Notes under the pieces: generated by a model
Told to the model about the DNA's origin: nothing
The model's input: the letters and a program-made list of their open reading frames with translations, nothing else
Databases searched by the model: none
Made by a program: the position numbers and the translations under genes
IMG/VR virus record: IMGVR_UViG_3300017757_000188
Coordinates: 1 to 21,849 of that record
DNA length: 21,849 nucleotides
Reading direction: 5' to 3' (one strand)
Source of the DNA: a virus
In this document: positions 14,787 through 21,258 of the stretch, piece after piece
How the letters are laid out: every line of letters starts with the position of its first letter
How positions within the stretch are numbered: position 1 is the first letter of the stretch

Positions 14787-15751
14787 TCACATGGGGAATG
14801 GTTGGTAACAGCCATGATGCAAGTTTAGCTGTTTTTAAAGATAACGAATTAAAGTCCGCAGTACTATCTAAAGACTACAGTAAGATTCTTAATGACCCTC
14901 ATCCTAATTGGAATATGATTAATACAGCTAAACAAGAGTTTGGCGAACCTGATCTTATACAGTGGTACGAACTACCTAAGCTAAAGACACTACGTCAATA
15001 TTATGCTGGGCAGGGTTGGCTATGGCAAGAGAATAATATCAAACAATATCTCAAACAATGGAACATCACTGCTCCAATAAAGTATACTAAGCATCATCTA
15101 AGTCATGCAGCATACGCATACTATACTCAGCCACATGACGACTGTGCGATTATTGTAATGGATAGCATAGGGGAATTTGAAACCCTAACTATGTGGCATG
15201 GTAAAAATAACAAACTTAAGAAGATACATAGTCAAGGATATCCACATAGTTTAGGATTATTCTATAGTGCTATGACACAACGTTGTGGGCTAGTTCCTAA
15301 TAGAGATGAATACATGGTAGCTTCTATGGGAGATGCTGGTACTCCTAAAAGACATTTTATGAAAATACTAAACGAACTAGTACACGTTGAAGGCATTGGA
15401 TGGAACCCTAAGATTAAGATGATGGAAAATTTGCATAGAGGTTGTAGATGGTGGAGACCCGAACTAACTAGCGAAGAGGATCTTAATGATATTGCGGCAG
15501 CTACGCAAAAAGTATTTGAGTATTGTGTTAACAATCTAAGTGCGTGGGCTAAAAAAACAACAGGGTCAAAATACGTAGCACTAGCAGGCGGCTCGGCCCT
15601 TAACAAAAGAGCAGTAGATAACATAAGAAATGATTGGGTTGATGTTCACGTTCCGCATAACCCAGGTGACCCTGGTAGTTGTGTAGGGGCATATCTAGCA
15701 GTAACTCAAACCAAAATAGAACTTGACAATCAGTGGTATAAGGCAGTATAA
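14783..15751 (+). CDS. Carbamoyltransferase N-terminal domain protein (NodU/CmcH/TobZ type)
   Basis: 322 aa from the ATG at 14783, in ATGA overlap with the methyltransferase stop; ATG at 14744 lies inside that gene. The family carbamoylates sugars or antibiotics using carbamoyl phosphate and ATP. Seen: GNSHDASLAVF near the N-terminus (family GxxHDAS); HHLSHAAYAYY (104-114), the metal-binding HxxxH site of the Kae1-like domain; VMDSIGEFET (125-134); HSLGLFYSAMT; EYMVASMGDAG; and a final ALAGGSALNKRAVDN plus HVPHNPGDPGSCVGAYLAV. The protein stops after the Kae1-like domain; the second domain, normally about 200 residues more, is missing. The acceptor is unknown. Its TAA stop lies within the -10 box of the helicase promoter. 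Confidence 0.82.
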   Translation: MITWGMVGNSHDASLAVFKDNELKSAVLSKDYSKILNDPHPNWNMINTAKQEFGEPDLIQWYELPKLKTLRQYYAGQGWLWQENNIKQYLKQWNITAPIKYTKHHLSHAAYAYYTQPHDDCAIIVMDSIGEFETLTMWHGKNNKLKKIHSQGYPHSLGLFYSAMTQRCGLVPNRDEYMVASMGDAGTPKRHFMKILNELVHVEGIGWNPKIKMMENLHRGCRWWRPELTSEEDLNDIAAATQKVFEYCVNNLSAWAKKTTGSKYVALAGGSALNKRAVDNIRNDWVDVHVPHNPGDPGSCVGAYLAVTQTKIELDNQWYKAV

Positions 15752-15752
15752 T
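15723..15752 (+). promoter_or_regulatory. Consensus sigma70-type promoter directly before the helicase ATG
   Basis: TTGACA at 15723-15728 and TATAAT at 15747-15752, both exact, with an 18-base spacer. The -10 box ends 5 bases (aaagt) before the ATG at 15758. The whole promoter lies inside the end of the carbamoyltransferase gene, and that gene's TAA stop (15749-15751) is part of the TATAAT. A leaderless helicase transcript is predicted. Confidence 0.85.
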
Positions 15753-15757
15753 AAAGT

Positions 15758-17182
15758 ATGGCAACAAGACAGAACACAGACTATGGGTATGATATACAAA
15801 AAGTATATCTAGAGATGATGCTAACAGATGCTGAAACATTTGTTAGATGTCAAGCCGTTTTCAATCCAGATATGTTTGATAGGCGTTTGCAAAAGAGTGC
15901 AGAGTTTTTAACAAACTATGTAACTGAGCATAATGCATTGCCTACGTTTGATATCATTAATGCAGCCGCACAAGGTGACTTGAAAGACCCTGGGCAAATG
16001 CAGGAGAATCATTATGATTGGTTACTAGCAGAGTTTGAAACATTTAGTAGACACAAAGCACTAGAAGCCGCAATACTCAAAGGTGCTGACTTACTTGAAA
16101 AGGGTGAGTATGGTCCAGTAGAAGATTTGGTCAAGCAGGCAGTACAGATAGGCTTACAAAAAGACTTGGGTACTGATTACTTTGCAGACCCTAGAAGTAG
16201 ATTGCTAGCAATCAAAGACAACAATGGACAAGTAAGCACAGGCTGGGAAGCAGTAGATAGAAAACTATTTGGTGGGTTCAACAGAGGTGAGCTTAATATA
16301 TTTGCAGGTGGCTCGGGTGCAGGTAAGAGTTTGTTCTTGGCTAACTTGGGTGTGAACTTTGCACAAAAGGGCATGAACGTATTATACTTGACCCTAGAGC
16401 TTAGTGAAGCATTGGTTAGTATGCGTGTAGACAGTATGGTCACAGAGATTAGCACACGTGATATATTCAAGCAGATAGATGACGTTGAAATGAAGGTAAA
16501 GATAATTGGCAAGAAGAGCGGAGCATTCCAAGTCAAATACATGCCCAGTGGTAAGACGCCTAATGATGTGCGTAGCTATATCAAAGAATATGAAATCAAA
16601 ACAGGCAAGAAGATTGATGTACTACTGATTGATTACTTAGACTTGCTGATGCCCAATGGTGCAAAAGTAAGTGCAGAGAATTTGTATATCAAAGATAAGT
16701 ATGTAAGTGAAGAGCTGAGAAACTTGGCTATGGAACTGAACACAGTATTTGTAACTGCAGCACAGTTAAACAGAGGTGCTGTAGAAGAAATTGAATTTGA
16801 TCATTCACACATCAGTGGTGGACTAAGTAAGATACAAACTGCTGATAATGTGTTTGGTATTTTTACAAGCAGAGCAATGCGTGAACGTGGACGCTATCAA
16901 ATACAGCTAATGAAAACAAGAAGCAGTAGTGGTGTTGGCTCAAAGATTGATCTAGGATTTAATGTTGACAGTTTGAGAATATATGATCTAGATGAAGATG
17001 AGCAGGATGAATACGCAACACCTTCAGCTAGTAATTCAATTGTCAACAGTTTAAAACGCACCAACACAGCAGATGATACACCAAGAGAAGATCCCAGTGA
17101 AGGCGCAAGCATAGGAAAAGTAAGAGCAGAAACAGACTCAACCAAGTTGAGAAACTTTATTAACAATCTCGGAGAAGAGTAA
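15758..17182 (+). CDS. gp41: Replicative DNA helicase (T4 gp41/DnaB-like)
   Basis: 474 aa, near T4 gp41 (475). This hexameric helicase opens the fork 5'-3' and recruits primase. Seen: a helical N-terminal domain (1-140); LFGGFNRGELNIFAGGSGAGKS (about 170-191), ending in the Walker A loop GSGAGKS; LTLELSE (211-217), a DnaB-family landmark; Walker B VLLIDYLDLLM (288-298); and motif with AAQLNRGA (334-341), plus FGIFTSRAMRERGRYQIQLMKTR carrying arginine-finger-type residues. The tail after residue 410 is acidic and likely disordered, as in T4 gp41. Promoted from a consensus promoter just upstream without a Shine-Dalgarno. Its stop shares bases with the next ATG (TAATG). Confidence 0.95.
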   Translation: MATRQNTDYGYDIQKVYLEMMLTDAETFVRCQAVFNPDMFDRRLQKSAEFLTNYVTEHNALPTFDIINAAAQGDLKDPGQMQENHYDWLLAEFETFSRHKALEAAILKGADLLEKGEYGPVEDLVKQAVQIGLQKDLGTDYFADPRSRLLAIKDNNGQVSTGWEAVDRKLFGGFNRGELNIFAGGSGAGKSLFLANLGVNFAQKGMNVLYLTLELSEALVSMRVDSMVTEISTRDIFKQIDDVEMKVKIIGKKSGAFQVKYMPSGKTPNDVRSYIKEYEIKTGKKIDVLLIDYLDLLMPNGAKVSAENLYIKDKYVSEELRNLAMELNTVFVTAAQLNRGAVEEIEFDHSHISGGLSKIQTADNVFGIFTSRAMRERGRYQIQLMKTRSSSGVGSKIDLGFNVDSLRIYDLDEDEQDEYATPSASNSIVNSLKRTNTADDTPREDPSEGASIGKVRAETDSTKLRNFINNLGEE

Positions 17183-17337
17183 TGGTTGGATGGACACTGT
17201 TTGGTATCGTAATTTTTTTAAACATTTGTATCTACGTAATGATACAACTGTACTTTGAGGGGCACGAAGCATTCACTGATGATCGCACAGTGTTTGATAA
17301 AGCAAAAATAAAATATACAGATGGGGATAACACATGA
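17182..17337 (+). CDS. 51-aa single-pass membrane protein
   Basis: 51 aa. Residues 3-24 form one hydrophobic helix (WTLFGIVIFLNICIYVMIQL), followed by a hydrophilic, mostly acidic/basic mixed tail (EGHEAFTDDRTVFDKAKIK). It is coupled to the helicase stop (TAATG) and to the next gene (ATGA), and it has a sensible TAA/ATG layout at both ends, which supports it being expressed. Unknown function. Confidence 0.6.
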   Translation: MVGWTLFGIVIFLNICIYVMIQLYFEGHEAFTDDRTVFDKAKIKYTDGDNT

Positions 17338-17558
17338 GCAAGGACAGCAACGTAGTAGAGTTTCCGCAAAAGTCGGAAGTAGACAAACAGTTTGAACGAC
17401 TTGAATCACAAGCTGATTTAATTGAGCAACAGCGTATCCAGATACAAGCTATGTTTGATGGCAAAGACTATCGAGCCCTACAGCAGGACTTGACTGAACT
17501 GAACGGTGACGGCAACCGAACACGTGGTCGCTACGGTGAAGACGAAAGCGACTGTTAA
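17334..17558 (+). CDS. 74-aa hydrophilic coiled-coil-like protein
   Basis: 74 aa with GGGGATAA upstream as a weak binding site. Residues about 14-46 form an amphipathic helix rich in Glu and Gln (VDKQFERLESQADLIEQQRI), suggesting a coiled coil, followed by a charged, probably disordered tail ending in ESDC. No known domain. Coupled to neighbours on both sides (ATGA and TAATG). Confidence 0.65.
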   Translation: MSKDSNVVEFPQKSEVDKQFERLESQADLIEQQRIQIQAMFDGKDYRALQQDLTELNGDGNRTRGRYGEDESDC

Positions 17559-17653
17559 TGGATTGGGGTTTACTTGGTATTGGATGTATAATGATGTTAC
17601 CTCTAGTTGCAGGTGGTATAACATTTATACTCAGTGTACGAGCTACTGAATGA
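17558..17653 (+). CDS. 31-aa membrane peptide
   Basis: 31 aa, almost all of it one hydrophobic helix (LLGIGCIMMLPLVAGGITFI) with a short charged end (SVRATE). It starts in the stop codon of the previous gene (TAATG) and ends in ATGA with the next. Tight coupling on both sides is the main evidence; length alone would not support it. Confidence 0.45.
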   Translation: MDWGLLGIGCIMMLPLVAGGITFILSVRATE

Positions 17654-17757
17654 GATTAGAAAATTTAGATACAACAGCAGTCGCATGGTGTGCATTTTGG
17701 ATCAGTGTAGCTGTTGTAGAAACTGTGCTACTGTTTGTCCTTTTCCCTATTAAATAA
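17650..17757 (+). CDS. 35-aa membrane peptide
   Basis: 35 aa. A polar start (MRLENLDTTAVAW) leads into a hydrophobic helix (CAFWISVAVVETVLLFVLF) and a short PIK tail. Coupled by ATGA to the preceding peptide. Its last 30 bases overlap the tail of the convergent minus-strand membrane gene. Function unknown. Confidence 0.45.
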   Translation: MRLENLDTTAVAWCAFWISVAVVETVLLFVLFPIK

Positions 17758-17889
17758 CTCAAACAGTGTACGCATCTTTTCTTCCAACACACCTATTCTT
17801 GAATACATCTGTGCCAACACAATCACCAGTGTTACAAAGCCAAGAAGTATGGGCCATAACTGCACCAGTAGGTTCATTGACTCTTCCAT
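17728..17889 (-). CDS. 53-aa single-pass membrane protein
   Basis: 53 aa. A strong Shine-Dalgarno (AGGAGG, 8 bases before the ATG) marks this as a real gene, in contrast to the leaderless genes here. Residues 6-28 form a membrane helix (NLLVQLWPILLGFVTLVIVL), then an amphipathic coiled-coil-like segment (SRIGVLEEKMRTLFELFNRE). This helix-then-short-coil plan is common among small T4-like phage membrane proteins. It ends tail-to-tail with the + strand peptide gene, overlapping 30 bases, and is the only minus gene in this part of the window. Confidence 0.65.
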   Translation of the reverse strand: MEESMNLLVQLWPILLGFVTLVIVLAQMYSRIGVLEEKMRTLFELFNREKDKQ

Positions 17890-17979
17890 TAGTTTTACCC
17901 TCCTTGAGAAAATCTTGCAAACTATTTACCATTTAGTCAGTTTTGAATCACACTCGTACACATGTGAGATAGATACAGT

Positions 17980-18720
17980 ATGAACAAACTATGGATATTT
18001 GCAGACAGTTTTGGCGCAGAACCTAATGCCGCCTACGATTTTCAAAACAGAGATGATTGGATATGGTGGAAGCAGGCTGCAGAACGTATGAATCTACATG
18101 CTATGCCCTGCTGTGATTGGGGCGTTAGTAACGAATGGCTCTACTACGCAATGAAAACAGAATACCAAAATATGGTTCCAGGTGACAAACTTGTGTTGAT
18201 TACTACTGACCCTAATCGTAGATGGTTCTTTAAAGACTATCAATCGCATGCTAATATATGGAATCGTGATATTGAAGAAGATCTAGGCAAGCCAAAAGCC
18301 CAAGCTATTAAACAATACCTTACTCATCTCACTGAAAATCCTATACTAAGCGAATGCTATCATGAAACCATAGTGGGCTGGGCCTATGCTGTGTTTAATT
18401 CAATAGACATAACTGTGTGTGCAATACCTGGATTTGCAAATACGCCTATGCACGTTGTAAATGAAAGTTGTTTGTCAAATGTAAGCAATGCAGAATTTAC
18501 ATCAAAAGAAATAATGGATTATCATTACGAAAGGACTGGTTACAAAGACAGTAGGGTTTGTCATTTCAGCAGAGATAATCACCAAGTGCTAGCAGATAAA
18601 ATAGTTACATTCTTTGAAGACCCTAGTCAAAATATAGATCTCTCAACAGGCTTTGTGCAAAACATATTCCGCACTAAACAGGATTGCGATGAGTTTGATT
18701 ATACAGCAACTTCAAAGTAA
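17980..18720 (+). CDS. SGNH/GDSL-hydrolase-like protein
   Basis: 246 aa. The N-terminus WIFADSFG (5-12) parallels the GDS block with nucleophile Ser10; Ala replaces the usual Gly. GVSN (48-51) fits block II, TTDPNRR (75-81) may stand for block III, and HFSRDNHQVLADKI (195-208) resembles block V, although the Asp is two rather than three residues before His201. Family members cleave esters, often acetyl groups on sugars. The substrate is unknown; deacetylation of a surface glycan would fit the sugar genes here. Nothing resembling a Shine-Dalgarno lies in the 12 bases before the ATG. The last 22 bases overlap the end of the convergent radical SAM gene. Confidence 0.62.
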   Translation: MNKLWIFADSFGAEPNAAYDFQNRDDWIWWKQAAERMNLHAMPCCDWGVSNEWLYYAMKTEYQNMVPGDKLVLITTDPNRRWFFKDYQSHANIWNRDIEEDLGKPKAQAIKQYLTHLTENPILSECYHETIVGWAYAVFNSIDITVCAIPGFANTPMHVVNESCLSNVSNAEFTSKEIMDYHYERTGYKDSRVCHFSRDNHQVLADKIVTFFEDPSQNIDLSTGFVQNIFRTKQDCDEFDYTATSK

Positions 18721-20339
18721 GTGTTTTTAATTTCACGTTTATTATATACTTCTTTAAAAAATAGTTCTCTACCTTGTTCAAGAAATGCAGGACCTACGTC
18801 AGTCTTAAGTAGTGTATCTAACTTTTGTATACTATTCATCTTGCTGTTTATGTAAGGTTTCATTATCGTTTCCCATTGTCCTTGAAATCCCCATATGTTT
18901 TTATGTCTAGGATCAGTATTGCTCATATCTAAAAGTCCTTGTATATTATTTTCAAACATAGGTACATAGTGTAGTATACTAAAACTGCCCAGTTTCTGAT
19001 GATTAAGTTCATGTATTTCTTCTTGCCAACGGGTACAAAATGCGGAAGCTTGTTCAATAGTAGCATGATCATGTTCCCATTTCAAATTACTAACGTGTAT
19101 GTTTTCAGTTTTGTGCTGTACTCCTGCGTGACTTGCTTTCATTCCATATTTTTCTTCATACGCTGCAAGACGTGCAGGATCTTCTATGCGCCTAAATCCA
19201 CTGGTAGCCCAGTTCTTTGTGAGATCGCTTGAAGTACTAGTGTCAGTGTTTAGGCTGATGTCCAACGGATACCATTGCCAGTTTTGGCCGTTCCAATTGT
19301 CTTTGAGCCACTGTTCTGACTCTTTCCAGTCATCAGGTGTTTCATATCGTAGTCCTGCGATCATACTCACTGTGCCTCTATATAAGCCTAGCTCACTCAT
19401 AAAATAATCACGCATGTCCAGTAGACCCTGTTTGATTCTATCGCCACTCATGCTTTTACCTATGGTTTTACCTGCATCTTGATTGAAGGTTTCAATACCA
19501 TAGTACTGTCCCCACACACGAGCTCTTGCTAGTTTAGCTATCTGTTGTGGTCTTGCAACAGTGAGATCCAGTCGCACAAAGCCCGAGAAGTTGACTTCAA
19601 ACGGCAGGCTTTGAACTACATCACCCATCATGTCTAGTTTTGATTCTCTGTCGTTGAGTGTTTCATCTGCTAGTAGATAGTTGGTTGTTCCCCAGCGTTC
19701 ATAGTTATCTATTAGCTCTGCACGTAGTTGCTCAAAGTTAGTGTGTGTTTCTTCACGCACACCTAGAAAAGGAAAGTTACAAAACTTGCATTTAAACTTG
19801 CAGCCTCTTGATACTTCTATGGTGAGCATTTCATGAGGTAGTAAAAAGTCATCATCTCTGTAGTTGATGCCGTAGGTTGGCAAGCTCATAGCTGGATAGT
19901 CTATAATACAATCTATGAGAACACCGTCCATGTGTATTCTGTGCTTGGGAGATTTGCCACCATCAAACATCCATGTGATAGTTTCTGGCAAGGCTAATTC
20001 CGAATAGCCATACATCATTACATCAAAGCCCACTGAATCTTGATAGTGTTGCTGTCCACCTGCTAGATACTTGCGACCAGGATAGCGTTTACGAAGTTTT
20101 GAAATTGCACCACGTGTCCACCAAGGTGTCATCCATGTGTATGAGAATGCAAACAGTAGAGTGTTGTCTCCAACTATAGCATCTAGATAGTGCAACAACT
20201 GATCTTCTGGCCAATCACATGCCCAGTCTACGACTGTTACACGCCATCCCATTGATTCCATTTGATTAGCAAATCTATAAGCACCACTTGTACGCCTCTT
20301 TACTTCTTGATTAGCGTTAAAAATTATACAGTGTTTCAT
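18699..20339 (-). CDS. Radical SAM enzyme with N-terminal B12-binding-like domain
   Basis: 546 aa from the ATG at 20339; an ATG two codons earlier (20345) lies within the last base of the late promoter box, so the inner one is preferred. Residues about 1-170 form a Rossmann-like domain as in B12-binding radical SAM proteins (AGGQQHYQDS; YGYSELALPETI). SRGCKFKCKFCNF carries CxxxCxxC (C180, C184, C187) for the 4Fe-4S cluster that cleaves SAM. GQYYGIETFNQDAGKTIGKS fits later barrel strands. The reaction is unknown; marine phages carry related proteins. No DxHxxG cobalamin motif is evident, so B12 binding is doubtful. Late timing is suggested by the promoter. Confidence 0.82.
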   Translation of the reverse strand: MKHCIIFNANQEVKRRTSGAYRFANQMESMGWRVTVVDWACDWPEDQLLHYLDAIVGDNTLLFAFSYTWMTPWWTRGAISKLRKRYPGRKYLAGGQQHYQDSVGFDVMMYGYSELALPETITWMFDGGKSPKHRIHMDGVLIDCIIDYPAMSLPTYGINYRDDDFLLPHEMLTIEVSRGCKFKCKFCNFPFLGVREETHTNFEQLRAELIDNYERWGTTNYLLADETLNDRESKLDMMGDVVQSLPFEVNFSGFVRLDLTVARPQQIAKLARARVWGQYYGIETFNQDAGKTIGKSMSGDRIKQGLLDMRDYFMSELGLYRGTVSMIAGLRYETPDDWKESEQWLKDNWNGQNWQWYPLDISLNTDTSTSSDLTKNWATSGFRRIEDPARLAAYEEKYGMKASHAGVQHKTENIHVSNLKWEHDHATIEQASAFCTRWQEEIHELNHQKLGSFSILHYVPMFENNIQGLLDMSNTDPRHKNIWGFQGQWETIMKPYINSKMNSIQKLDTLLKTDVGPAFLEQGRELFFKEVYNKREIKNTYFEVAV

Positions 20340-20344
20340 AGTCA

Positions 20345-20352
20345 TATTTATC
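20345..20352 (-). promoter_or_regulatory. T4-late-like promoter (GATAAATA) before the radical SAM gene
   Basis: GATAAATA on the minus strand, one mismatch from the T4 late box TATAAATA, ends 5 bases (tgact) before the ATG at 20339. This spacing matches the other two late-type promoters in the window, which have 4-base gaps. No Shine-Dalgarno is possible in so short a leader. Confidence 0.55.
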
Positions 20353-20367
20353 AGTGAGTTTGAAAGA

Positions 20368-20443
20368 GCGCGAAGCGCCTAGCGGTTACGCATAACCTGC
20401 CGCGAAGCGGTAAACGCTTTTTGCAAAAAATTTTAGCGTTTAC
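20368..20443. repeat. Cluster of four short hairpins in an intergenic spacer
   Basis: Four perfect or near-perfect inverted repeats follow one another: GCGC-gaa-GCGC (20368-20378); GGTTA-cgca-TAACC (20384-20397), extendable by two base pairs past a one-base bulge; CCGC-gaa-GCGG (20400-20410); and GTAAACGCT...AGCGTTTAC (20410-20443) with a 16-base loop. The first and third share the same gaa triloop plan. There is no T-run on either strand, so they are not ordinary terminators. They lie between two minus-strand genes. RNA structure, mRNA end protection or a protein-binding site are possibilities. Confidence 0.6.
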
Positions 20444-20457
20444 TAGTGCAAAATTTC

Positions 20458-20547
20458 CTAGACAGTACACACATACTGTTGACCACATATACATTCTAAA
20501 ACTGGACTACCATAGCGACAGACTACGTACATAGCGTTGCAATACAT
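20458..20547 (-). CDS. Possible 29-aa cysteine-rich peptide
   Basis: 29 codons on the minus strand, beginning MYCNAMYVVCRYGS and containing five cysteines including a CIC. No Shine-Dalgarno is present, and no catalytic motif can be identified. It lies in an otherwise gene-free spacer between two minus-strand genes, just before the hairpin cluster. Composition is unlike a random frame in this AT-rich DNA, but the evidence is thin. Confidence 0.3.
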   Translation of the reverse strand: MYCNAMYVVCRYGSPVLECICGQQYVCTV

Positions 20548-20577
20548 CGTAAAGTATGGTTAACTATTTAAAGAGTC

Positions 20578-20814
20578 TTATTCTACAAGCCTAGCTGTAT
20601 ACGCATCACTGTTCTGCAGTTTTAGAAGTGCTAGTGTTCTATCTCGATCTGACTCAAACTCAATAGTACAGTGATTGGGCTGTGTAGTGTGTATGTTGTG
20701 ATTTAACAGTAGTTTGGTACAAGCAGTTTGAGTAATCACATCTTCGTAACGATGATCTCTTATATAATCATTGATAAAGGTTCTTGGTGCATAGTCTAAT
20801 TGGATCTTGTACAT
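20578..20814 (-). CDS. Small hypothetical phage protein
   Basis: 78 aa from the ATG at 20814; a GTG at 20838 would add eight residues. The pattern is alpha/beta: IQLDYAPRTFINDYI, a helix, then TIEFESDRDRTLALLKL near the end. The last part looks like a small ferredoxin-like strand-helix unit. Function unknown. There is no Shine-Dalgarno, but a T4-late box lies about 100 bases upstream (20915-20922), giving a long leader unlike other genes here. A 231-base spacer separates it from the radical SAM gene. Confidence 0.55.
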   Translation of the reverse strand: MYKIQLDYAPRTFINDYIRDHRYEDVITQTACTKLLLNHNIHTTQPNHCTIEFESDRDRTLALLKLQNSDAYTARLVE

Positions 20815-20914
20815 AACAGTATATAGCAGTATACACACTAACTACTACTGTGAACAAGCAACATTGGATTGAAGAACGGTTGTACAACTGGTGTTACGTG
20901 TGTATACTAAAGTG

Positions 20915-20922
20915 TATTTATA
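20915..20922 (-). promoter_or_regulatory. T4-late-type promoter box (TATAAATA) with a ~95-base leader
   Basis: A perfect TATAAATA on the minus strand. Unlike the other late boxes in the window it has no ATG just after it; the first good gene start downstream is 20814. It therefore probably drives the 78-aa gene with a leader of about 95 bases. The stretch between (20839-20914) holds no gene I can support; it contains the palindrome GTTGTACAAC at 20879-20888. Confidence 0.5.
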
Positions 20923-20957
20923 GTCTATCACAGTGGTTAGCACAGCTAAGAGGTTCT

Positions 20958-20986
20958 GTACTGCACCAGTTACACCAGTGCAGTGC
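20958..20986. other. Hairpin at the end of the small minus-strand peptide gene
   Basis: CTGCAC (20961-20966) pairs with GTGCAG (20978-20983) and extends outward by three more pairs, one a wobble, giving about 9 base pairs with an 11-base loop. It sits immediately after the stop codon of the 23-aa frame on the minus strand. No T-run follows, so it is not a canonical terminator. Confidence 0.35.
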
Positions 20987-21057
20987 TACGCACACGTCTG
21001 AAGAGTAAAAAACAACACTATAACTAGTATGCCTAGATGAGTTCCTGTGATCTTCAT
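20986..21057 (-). CDS. Possible 23-aa membrane peptide
   Basis: A 23-codon frame beginning MKITGTHLG and then strongly hydrophobic (ILVIVLFFTL), ending in QTCA. Its ATG overlaps the stop of the upstream minus gene in the ATGA arrangement used across this genome. That coupling and the single hydrophobic helix support it; it is too short for any homology argument. Confidence 0.4.
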   Translation of the reverse strand: MKITGTHLGILVIVLFFTLQTCA

Positions 21058-21254
21058 TCTTTAGCACCATCTTTAGCAACATCATCAACTTTGGTAGTGT
21101 GTTGTGTGGGTCGGACTGCAGCGGCTATAAATGAAGTAGCAGCTAGCATAGGAATAGTGTATACCATTTGCTGTGTAGTGTAAGCAACAGCATAAGTGGG
21201 AATCAATACTATGAGTGCTTGTATACCTGCTAGTTTGAGATCGTGTGTAAGCAT
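21054..21254 (-). CDS. 66-aa membrane protein under a late-type promoter
   Basis: 66 aa from the ATG at 21254. Upstream in-frame codons reaching 21356 lie across and beyond the promoter box and are not counted. Two hydrophobic helices (about residues 9-24 and 31-46; LAGIQALIVLIPTYAVAY and YTIPMLAATSFIAAAV) are followed by a charged tail (TKVDDVAKDGAKE). A perfect late box ends 4 bases before the ATG, and no Shine-Dalgarno is present. Late expression of a small membrane protein could relate to lysis or envelope change, but nothing in sequence identifies it as a holin. Confidence 0.6.
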   Translation of the reverse strand: MLTHDLKLAGIQALIVLIPTYAVAYTTQQMVYTIPMLAATSFIAAAVRPTQHTTKVDDVAKDGAKE

Positions 21255-21258
21255 ACAG

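Noticed and set aside
17735-17983. 82-aa + strand open frame
   Set aside because: It is antisense to the minus-strand 53-aa membrane gene, which has a strong AGGAGG and a convincing protein pattern.
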